A DNA stretch of 41,608 nt from Candidatus Poribacteria bacterium (GTDB taxonomy: Bacteria; Poribacteria; WGA-4E; UBA9662): NCBI GenBank assembly GCA_030748495.1, contig JASMLX010000054.1:1-41608 (forward strand), in the 5' to 3' direction. The notes under the pieces were generated by a model. The model saw only the letters and a list, made by a program, of their open reading frames with translations, was not told the origin of the DNA and searched no databases. Position 1 is the first letter of the stretch, and each line of letters starts with the position of its first letter. A program made the position numbers and the translations under genes. Shown one piece after another: positions 35,245-41,608 of this stretch.

Positions 35245-35949
35245 TTACACTTTGCCACTTAAATATTTTTGCCGTTCTACTTTACTGAACTTTTCGATTG
35301 CATACCGTAGCATAGTTCTTGGCATTTTTTGATAATGAACTTTTAGAAAAGCAACCTCTATAGCTAAGTTCCGTTTCCCAACTTCTCTAAGCATCCAGCC
35401 CACGGCCTTATGAATCAAGTCTTCTCGGTCGCTGAGCAATTGCTCTGAAATATGTAATGTATCGCTAAATTGGTATTTCTTAGTAAAGTAAAAAGTGGAC
35501 ATAATCGCTATCCTGCGTTCCCAAAGTGAATCCGACTGTGATAAATCATATAAAACGGACCTATCTCTGTTTTCTAAATAAGCGCCAACAATATGATGGG
35601 CCGAACTATCAACTAAATCCCAGTTATTGACGTACCGGATGTTCCTCAAATACAGGTGATAGATTTCGTCTTGCTCATCGGAGCGGGGTTTGGAAAAGCG
35701 AAAAACTAGAAAGAGCAACGCATATAGCCGAACTTCGTGGTACTCGGACTTTAAGAGCTTTTCCACAGTACTCAATGAAACTGCTTTAAACTTTTTGACC
35801 GTTTGGCGGATAACTGGAACTCGGATACCAAGGAACTTATCACCAAAACCGTATTCACCCTCTGCAGTTTTGAAGAACCGCTGAGAGTGCTTAGCTATTT
35901 CTGGATTAGTCAAACTATGTAAATGATCTATTATCTCCTGATATGCCAT
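35245..35949 (-). CDS. AlkD-like DNA alkylation repair protein
   Basis: 234 residues, normal length. HEAT-like helical repeats throughout. Family blocks: GIRVPVIRQTVKKFK, YHEVRLYALLFLVFRFSK, NNWDLVDSSAHHIVGAYLEN, SLWERRIAIMSTFYF, and LIHKAVGWMLREVGKRN. The WDLVDSSA and KAVGWMLREVG motifs are those of AlkD glycosylases, which excise N3- and N7-alkylated purines without base flipping. The Asp in WDLVD corresponds to the catalytic-position Asp. Stands alone on the minus strand; ribosome-binding site not obvious. Confidence 0.88.
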   Translation of the reverse strand: MAYQEIIDHLHSLTNPEIAKHSQRFFKTAEGEYGFGDKFLGIRVPVIRQTVKKFKAVSLSTVEKLLKSEYHEVRLYALLFLVFRFSKPRSDEQDEIYHLYLRNIRYVNNWDLVDSSAHHIVGAYLENRDRSVLYDLSQSDSLWERRIAIMSTFYFTKKYQFSDTLHISEQLLSDREDLIHKAVGWMLREVGKRNLAIEVAFLKVHYQKMPRTMLRYAIEKFSKVERQKYLSGKV

Positions 35950-36063
35950 GCTATATCATGTATCATCTTTCGCCCACTAATGCGTTAAGACCAAATTCAG
36001 TAGTTCGAGTTGTCCCAGTCAGCTGGAGGATTTTATTCGGCAACTGGTTCGTTTGCCACCCAC

Positions 36064-36867
36064 TTATTGACTGAAAGCCGTTGCACCACTTGGAATATAG
36101 TACACAGGTAGGTCCGGGAACTTTTGTGATAGCATGGCTGCCTGTCGCTTAATGGCTGGTATTTCACTTGCACTGTGCAGGCTTTCTATCACAGGCATGC
36201 CCATTTCAAGGCATGCTATCACGATGAATTCACTCATCTCGCCAATGATTATGGCCTCTGCTCCCATATCTCGAGCCGCCTGGGGCATATGTAGTTGATT
36301 CTCTCCAAAACCACCAATCAAAAAAGCGAAACTTCGAATGCGTTTCTTATTATCACCAAAGATCCGACACGAACGGAATTTCAGACCATCTTTAACGTAT
36401 TTACTCAATTCATCGACCGACATCTCCTGCGGCAGTTCTTGTACAGAAAAGAATTTCTGTCTTGCCTTTGGACGGAGGCCTTCGATACCGAGGGCCAAGA
36501 CAGCTTGATCGGAGACACCGTTTTTCTCTAGCGCATCCCAGTTGGAATGACTGCGGTATACAGCGATGCGGTATTGATCGAGCAATTCCTTTCTTCTATA
36601 GTTGGAATAGATATCTTGCTTGCCAGGGCCTTGATACCAACTACTTGTCTGTTCCGGTAACCAGATACCTTCGTGACAAATGATCATGTTAACGTTCTTC
36701 TCAATGCATGAGCCGATACTTTCCGTATGAATATTCCAGAGGCAAGCCAAACCGGTCACTTCGATTTCAGGGTTTCCATAAATAAAGCCCAATTCATCGT
36801 TGGCGAGTCCGGTCTCTTTAGGGGCAATCTCTTCAAATGCTTTGGCTATCTCGCTAGCTTTATACAT
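36064..36867 (-). CDS. Nif3-like dinuclear metal-centre protein
   Basis: 267 residues from ATG 36867, seven bases after AAGGA; the frame runs 14 codons further up but this start is favoured. Nif3/YbgI family pattern: YKASEIAKAFEEIAPKETGL, NVNMIICHEGIWL (first metal His, here HE where many have HH), IAVYRSHSNWD (second His and Asp), IRSFAFLIGGFGENQLHMPQ, then ARDMGAEAIIIGEMSEFIVI (Glu) and a late SLHSASEIPAIKRQ (His, Glu). The family is structurally a toroidal hexamer with two metals per subunit; the cellular substrate is unsettled (GTP cyclohydrolase 1 type 2 is a common label). Monocistronic. Confidence 0.78.
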   Translation of the reverse strand: MYKASEIAKAFEEIAPKETGLANDELGFIYGNPEIEVTGLACLWNIHTESIGSCIEKNVNMIICHEGIWLPEQTSSWYQGPGKQDIYSNYRRKELLDQYRIAVYRSHSNWDALEKNGVSDQAVLALGIEGLRPKARQKFFSVQELPQEMSVDELSKYVKDGLKFRSCRIFGDNKKRIRSFAFLIGGFGENQLHMPQAARDMGAEAIIIGEMSEFIVIACLEMGMPVIESLHSASEIPAIKRQAAMLSQKFPDLPVYYIPSGATAFSQ

Positions 36868-37221
36868 ATAGTTTCCTTTTGAACACAGTGTCAACCGACG
36901 GTTTCCCACGCTGATGCATGGGAGATGGTGACAATTATCTGCAGATCAGCGAATATTCTACCATCGCCCTCAAGGGGAAACTCCAACGAGCATTAGGTTT
37001 CTGTCAGCAATATCTACTTGCACTGTAATTTTCGCCCAGTTTGACTGAGGTCGGATAGATCTTAAAAGTCTTTACTGGCTTGCGATGGCCTTCTTCCGGC
37101 GACAGAAGATCCTTCGTTGAGTACATCGTCAGACCGCAAACAGCGATCCAGGCCAGACCGGCCCACTTTGTTGTAATACTTTTCGATTCTTAGAACCTGT
37201 TTGAAAGAGAAATGTCGAGTT
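36868..37221 (-). other. 354-base region with a possible gene fragment
   Basis: A minus-strand frame open at 37004-37189 reads SKSITTKWAGLAWIAVCGLT then MYSTKDLLSPEEGHRKPVKT and FKIYPTSVKLGENYSASRYC. An ATG at 37127 would give 41 residues. It follows the sulfatase stop by ~30 nt on the same strand. It may be the degraded end of a membrane protein gene or noise. Confidence 0.25.
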
Positions 37222-38913
37222 TCAGGCCTCTTTCTTGGTCAGCGTAACTCGTCGCACATCCATTACCTGAGAAGCGGGAACTTCGAGTGCACGCAACGTC
37301 AGTGTTCCACGATCTGCTGTCAGATGGAGCGCACCCAATACCAACGGCTTAAAATCCTTGACGTAAGACTCGCCGCCTCGCGGACAGCGGTCGTCCGCTT
37401 CACCCACCAACGGTGGGTCGTGTGCCTCGGTAACCTGTCCCTGTAAAGTTTGTCCGTTGAAGGCCAGTTCCACCATTGCACCGACGTCTTCAGCTGGACA
37501 GGTATAGTAGACTGCCGCCTCATAGCTGCCACTGGTACCGACTAAAATGTCCCAGGTCATAGTATCATCGACCTCAGTCCAGTGAGTAAAATAGGAGCAG
37601 TTGGGAGCTCCCGCACTCCGTTTCACACCACCGTGAGGCACACCGTCCCGTGCCGGTAGTGGGGTAGATTGCCCGTAGCCGACAGGGAAAGGCCGGTCGT
37701 CCTGTACAGGCAACACCTCTGAGCGCCATCCGTCCATGGCTTCCACCAGCTTTGCCTGTACTTCAGGAAAATCATCCGAGACATCTTTTATCTGTCCAGG
37801 ATCAGCAGACATATCGTACAACTTGCCCTCTGCGTCCAAGCGAAATTGTTGGTTACGGACACTTATCCTGTTCCGTTGATGCGTAAAAATCATCCGATCT
37901 GACCAATCCGTCGCTTCATTAATTAGCAGCGGCTTTAAGCTACAACCGTCCAGCGGCTTCTCACTCACCAGTTCAATATCTGTCATATCGGCCAGTGTCG
38001 GTAAGAGGTCTATTCCGCCGGCAATCTCCTCAATCACCCTACCGGGTCGAATATGCTTGAGCCAACGCATCAACCCGGGTACACGCACACCCCCTTCATC
38101 CGTTGACCCTTTGGTCCCTTTCATGCCGCCGTTCCATCGGGCTCCATTGGGGCCATTATCACCAAAATAAAAGACGATAGTATCTTCTGCGATGCCGAGT
38201 TGATCTAGTTTCCCCAGCAACCGACCAACATTCCAGTCGATATTTTCGCACAGTGCCAGCGCCGCCCGCGTTCGCTCAACATCCTCCTGCTCTGAGTTTG
38301 TCGCCTTCATTTCGATTGGCAGGTGGCGGAATTTGTCGTAAAACCGATCCGGGACCTGAAATGGAGTGTGAGGGATGTTATAGGGCAGATAGCAGAAAAA
38401 CGGCTGGTCGTCCTCCACGTTGGCTGTCATGAAATCCATCGCTCGGTCGGTGATTTCGTCTGGTAGATAGCCTTGTCCCTGCGTAAATTGACCATTGTGC
38501 TCCACTTCGGCATCGAAATAGTGCCCCCAATGTCCTGAACAAAAGCCAAAAAATTCGTCAAATCCACGCGCGTTAGGGTGGTAGGGATATTGTGTGCCGT
38601 TATGCCATTTGCCGAAGGCACCGGTCGCATAGCCGCCGGCCTTAAAGGTATCGGCAATCGTCTTCTCGTCCAGGTTTAAACGTTCTGCTCCTGTACTCAC
38701 CCCGTGTACACCACCACGCAAATGGTATCTTCCGGTTAAAAACTCAGCCCGTGTTGGGGCACAGACCGGACATACATAAAACCGGTCGAACAGAACACCG
38801 TCCCGCGCCAGCGAGTCGACATTGGGTGTATCCAGGTTGGTATTGCCATGAATACTCAAATCACCCCATCCCTGGTCATCGGTTAAAATCACAAGTACGT
38901 TTGGCTTGGCCAT
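37222..38913 (-). CDS. Formylglycine-dependent sulfatase (arylsulfatase family)
   Basis: 563 residues; AGGAGA sits just before the ATG at 38913. The N-terminal metal motif is VLVILTDDQGWGDLSIHGNT (Asp12, Asp13). The maturation signature is CAPTRAEFLTGRYHLRGG, with Cys51 converted to formylglycine. Further blocks are GAFGKWHNG, GFDEFFGFCSGHWGHYF and YFGDNGPNGARWNGG (Asp-Asn metal ligands). The C-terminal ~130 residues are a beta-rich extra domain. No signal peptide is evident, so it is cytoplasmic or exported by another route. It hydrolyses sulfate esters, likely on carbohydrates of algal or host origin. No anaerobic maturase (anSME) or FGE gene is in the window. Confidence 0.9.
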   Translation of the reverse strand: MAKPNVLVILTDDQGWGDLSIHGNTNLDTPNVDSLARDGVLFDRFYVCPVCAPTRAEFLTGRYHLRGGVHGVSTGAERLNLDEKTIADTFKAGGYATGAFGKWHNGTQYPYHPNARGFDEFFGFCSGHWGHYFDAEVEHNGQFTQGQGYLPDEITDRAMDFMTANVEDDQPFFCYLPYNIPHTPFQVPDRFYDKFRHLPIEMKATNSEQEDVERTRAALALCENIDWNVGRLLGKLDQLGIAEDTIVFYFGDNGPNGARWNGGMKGTKGSTDEGGVRVPGLMRWLKHIRPGRVIEEIAGGIDLLPTLADMTDIELVSEKPLDGCSLKPLLINEATDWSDRMIFTHQRNRISVRNQQFRLDAEGKLYDMSADPGQIKDVSDDFPEVQAKLVEAMDGWRSEVLPVQDDRPFPVGYGQSTPLPARDGVPHGGVKRSAGAPNCSYFTHWTEVDDTMTWDILVGTSGSYEAAVYYTCPAEDVGAMVELAFNGQTLQGQVTEAHDPPLVGEADDRCPRGGESYVKDFKPLVLGALHLTADRGTLTLRALEVPASQVMDVRRVTLTKKEA

Positions 38914-39437
38914 CTTATCTCCTATTAGAAGTGGGTTGTCGCATTAAATCACAATTGTTAGTTGTCTTGCAACTTTATCTGTCTGGATGGAAAATTGGGT
39001 GCAATCAACTACAGTAGAGTGGTTTGCGAGAACCAGTTAGCTTGCGCTTGTGTATCTAGTTGGATTATATATCCAATGGAGGGTATTCACAGTTAGATGA
39101 ATTTGTATTAACACCTAACTCCACCCTGATTCCAGAGCTAATTCAGCAGCCAATATCAGAATTGTCGCTACATCCTTTTGGCGGTCAAAAAACAGCAGAT
39201 GGATCCTCTAAGCCAGAGGCCAACATGGAGGTGAGAGACGCAGAAAACGAACCTAAAGAAAGCATATTCGTGGAAAGAAATGGATGGGGTAACCCATGCA
39301 ATCGTCCGGGAGATATCAATTTGGTATTGTAGGCAATAATTCCTTCGACCTTAAGGCCAATTGAGTCGAGATATCGAGATGTCGATTGGTGAATAATAAG
39401 AATAACAGGTCGCAAAGCGCATGTCTGAGAAATCTTA
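38914..39437. other. 520-base region, no recognised gene
   Basis: Overlapping open frames on both strands at 39.06-39.42 kb (plus: LTPNSTLIPELIQQPISELS; minus: LDSIGLKVEGIIAYNTKLIS) show no family signature and no ribosome-binding site. Upstream of the sulfatase and downstream of the DUF6785 gene, so it should hold the sulfatase promoter. Confidence 0.35.
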
Positions 39438-41402
39438 CTATGCGGTCAATATACGATATCCTCTTCCGGCAAAGAGCCCTATAATTATCCATATGGCACC
39501 AATAATATACTCACCTAAAATCAACCCCAGGAACATGGGCCTAGCCCGGCTGTAGGCTTTAAGTCCACTATGCTTAAGTGTTAGGTATTTGAGTAACCAA
39601 CCGAGGAAAATAGAGAGGAAAAACATCTGAATTCCCCAACTGCTTCCTGTCGTACAACCAATCGGATGTAAAGGCCACCATAAAAACTGGTGGTACATTA
39701 CCGTCATAGACAACGTACTTATAACCCCTAAGAGGATAAAACCGAGATTGGTTGGGTCTATATCAGCAGGATAAATCAGTCGTGACTCTAACACGCGAAA
39801 ACCTGTACGTCCTACCCAAGATAGACCGAGTGTATTGGCACCAACTTTATAGGTGAATCTTAAAAAGAGATAGGTTGAAACAGGGAGCACTATCAAAATA
39901 GCCGATATCATTGCCATTAGTAATGGCATTCTCTTGGTTTTCTTCTCATTGGAGAGCTTAAATGTATTCATAACATGAGGCATTGTTAACTGGGTGAGAT
40001 CTGTCCTGAAGCCTCGAGCCTGGAAGGTATTCAACGTTAAGTTGTGGACTCCAATCCTCCGATCTCCAAACATGGTCCTCAACATCATCATTGGTCGAAA
40101 GGTAGGATGTACGATGAGAACCCCTGCACTAGAAACCTGCCACGTAAAAATTACCCACATAATCGCAGAAAACAGGGTGATTGACAACGCTACCCAGAGA
40201 GAAATCCCCATCAGTTGGGATAACATAACCTGAAGCAGAAGCATCAAGAGTAGCCCCCACAGTGCCCAATGCTCGTCTGAAATAAATTCTTTGCCATTCG
40301 AGGTTTGCTTCTTTGATACTGTGGAAAGTATGGATTGCATCGTTACCAGAAGTCGCTTTCTCGCTTGCCACCCAATCAGACACACAATTACCAGAAAAGC
40401 TCCCATTTCTTGATGAGAAGCGAAACTTCGGGTAAAACCAAATTCTCCAGGAGAATTTGGCATCGGCCAGCCAAGAGAAGAAAAAGCAAAGCATTCAAAC
40501 TTGTAAAAAAGATAAAAAAACCAGATACTGAAGGAAACCTGTTCTGCCAGGAGATATGTGATACCGATCACCGAAAGATGGATATCTAGAGGCAGCGGAC
40601 GTATTGCCGAAAAAGGTTTTTCAGCCAAAAATGGATCAAGTGAAAAGCGGGTTGGGATCAGGGGAACTTGAGGAAAATAAAAGTGGAGACCATTGAAAAG
40701 ATGTAATGTTCCGGCGATGGCGAAAGCAATCCACATCCATCGATTTTTGAAAAAAGTTGGCAACCGATTGCTATCTTGAGACAACCCAATGATTTCGGCA
40801 GGCAATTGCACTAGTGGGAAAGTCATCCGTTCATTTTGAATCCATTGGTGACGCAGGATGATGCTCAAGCATATCATTGCTCCATATAGTGAGAGAGCAT
40901 AGAGCATCCAAATCAGCAGAGGGATTATCCAGGGAGCCCACAATATTTTCCCGCTATCTATTCCTTCATAAAATCCCCTGGCAGTAACAATATTTTCGGG
41001 CGTTAGCCAAATTGGAATATGAGCGTGAAATAGTTGGTGCCATTGATTTTCAGGTGTGGCAAAATAATACGGAGCGACGAGGGCAGGCAGCAAATACTCG
41101 ACAAATGCTTTGGAAGGAATGCTTGCTGAGACACTCATCATGCCCCAGATGACCACCAGTTCACCTGTACTCAAACTCAGTTTTGGAATCTGACGTCTGA
41201 GCCCCACACTAATACATATTAGGCAAACAAGGAGAAAGAGTGGTCCAATAGGAAGATGATTACTAGCCAGATAGGTGTTGCGTACATAGTGATTGTTGTA
41301 GGGCGTGATGATACAAAAACAGATGACACAGATTAAGCCGATGGCAACGGCTTTAATGGTTAGACTTTCAGGAGCTATAGTTGCACCTCCAAGGCCCCTC
41401 AC
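39438..41402 (-). CDS. DUF6785-type polytopic membrane protein
   Basis: 654 residues from GTG 41402, or ~646 if started at an ATA codon that has GGAGGT six bases upstream; no ATG lies in the first ~90 codons. About twelve or more hydrophobic segments are visible (VAIGLICVICFCIITPYN, LPIGPLFLLVCLICISVGL, LVVIWGMMSVSASIPSKAFV, YALSLYGAMICLSIILRH near the front; ILLGVISTLSMTVMY and YIIGAIWIIIGLFAGRGY at the end). The N-terminal block with STGELVVIWGMM and the NERMTFPLVQLPAEI motif matches the DUF6785/DUF6784 family of large membrane proteins found in Poribacteria-like and Armatimonadota genomes. Function unknown; transporter or oligopeptide-transporter-like in look. Confidence 0.75.
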   Translation of the reverse strand: MRGLGGATIAPESLTIKAVAIGLICVICFCIITPYNNHYVRNTYLASNHLPIGPLFLLVCLICISVGLRRQIPKLSLSTGELVVIWGMMSVSASIPSKAFVEYLLPALVAPYYFATPENQWHQLFHAHIPIWLTPENIVTARGFYEGIDSGKILWAPWIIPLLIWMLYALSLYGAMICLSIILRHQWIQNERMTFPLVQLPAEIIGLSQDSNRLPTFFKNRWMWIAFAIAGTLHLFNGLHFYFPQVPLIPTRFSLDPFLAEKPFSAIRPLPLDIHLSVIGITYLLAEQVSFSIWFFYLFYKFECFAFSSLGWPMPNSPGEFGFTRSFASHQEMGAFLVIVCLIGWQARKRLLVTMQSILSTVSKKQTSNGKEFISDEHWALWGLLLMLLLQVMLSQLMGISLWVALSITLFSAIMWVIFTWQVSSAGVLIVHPTFRPMMMLRTMFGDRRIGVHNLTLNTFQARGFRTDLTQLTMPHVMNTFKLSNEKKTKRMPLLMAMISAILIVLPVSTYLFLRFTYKVGANTLGLSWVGRTGFRVLESRLIYPADIDPTNLGFILLGVISTLSMTVMYHQFLWWPLHPIGCTTGSSWGIQMFFLSIFLGWLLKYLTLKHSGLKAYSRARPMFLGLILGEYIIGAIWIIIGLFAGRGYRILTA

Positions 41403-41608
41403 GATCTGTGACTTGCTAGTACCAATAGGCTAGTCCACCGGAAACTGGATAGTCCAATAAAAGTTTGTCAATAACTTTCAATGACTTTGAAAAACCGATG
41501 ATAGGCGAAACCGATAACACTTAGAGCTGAGCAATAGAAAAAGCAGTTTATTTGAATTCAAATTCTACTTAATAACTACTTAACTCGAGTTTAGAGTGAA
41601 CAAGCTAT
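41403..41608 (-). other. Upstream region of the DUF6785 gene
   Basis: AT-rich. On the minus strand a TTGACA is present ~70 nt upstream of the start, but no good -10 follows at the standard distance. Nothing else is seen before the window ends. Confidence 0.3.

Overview
The window reads as a chromosomal piece of an uncultured, free-living Gram-negative-type bacterium, most likely a Candidatus Poribacteria-like lineage or a neighbouring FCB/PVC-type group. This is inferred from the family mix, not from a marker gene alignment: secreted proteins ending in an NYPNPFNPETWIPF-type tail, a formylglycine sulfatase, a DUF6785-type membrane protein, a DUF5916 beta-barrel protein, a DUF5703 remnant, an acid-sugar dehydratase and xylose-isomerase-like sugar epimerases. 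There is no rRNA, tRNA or CRISPR array that I can see.

Layout. (a) 1-2365: two tandem paralogous exported proteins, the first cut by the window edge. (b) 5944-2389, minus strand: a three-gene cluster of enolase-superfamily dehydratase, RetSat/CrtI-type FAD oxidoreductase and class I glutamine amidotransferase. (c) 5.9-7.4 kb: a graveyard with an IS1-like transposase remnant, a serine-resolvase remnant and an orphan C-terminal fragment. (d) 7434-9692: CBM9-like/DUF5916 outer-membrane protein. (e) 9.9-12.05 kb: two adjacent decayed minus-strand genes, a DUF5703 protein and a coiled-coil McrB-like AAA+ ATPase. (f) 12.29-13.48 kb: infC-rpmI-rplT, with no ATG/GTG/TTG start available for full-length infC; AUU is the probable start. 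(g) 13.6-18.4 kb: two sugar-phosphate isomerase/epimerase-like TIM barrels, a cysteine-synthase-family enzyme, a DUF1015 protein and a CinA N-terminal-domain protein in one direction. (h) 18.5-19.8 kb: an IF1 with a 40-residue basic extension, and a coiled-coil J-domain protein. (i) 20.2-24.2 kb: a giant lipoprotein of about 28 YCF48-type propeller blades, followed by an ethylbenzene-dehydrogenase-type heme-domain protein. (j) 25.7-31.1 kb: guaA, rimI, a hexaheme cytochrome c and rqcH. (k) 31.4-34.1 kb: an IS630-like remnant, a HAD phosphatase and a fragment resembling a VWA-like domain. (l) 34.2-36.9 kb: Nmad3-like protein, AlkD-like glycosylase and Nif3-like protein. (m) 37.2-41.4 kb: sulfatase and DUF6785 membrane protein.

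The genes fall into core housekeeping (translation initiation and ribosomal proteins, ribosome rescue by RqcH, GMP synthesis, RimI), catabolism or carbohydrate handling (dehydratase, epimerases, sulfatase, DUF5916 protein), and a secreted or heme-bearing envelope set. Accessory islands between them hold mostly broken genes. No intact multi-gene defence or other new system is evident. The strongest oddities are the infC start, the extended IF1, the 28-blade lipoprotein, the dead McrB-like gene and the Nmad3-like locus. All start sites and family calls come from reading motifs by eye without database searches.
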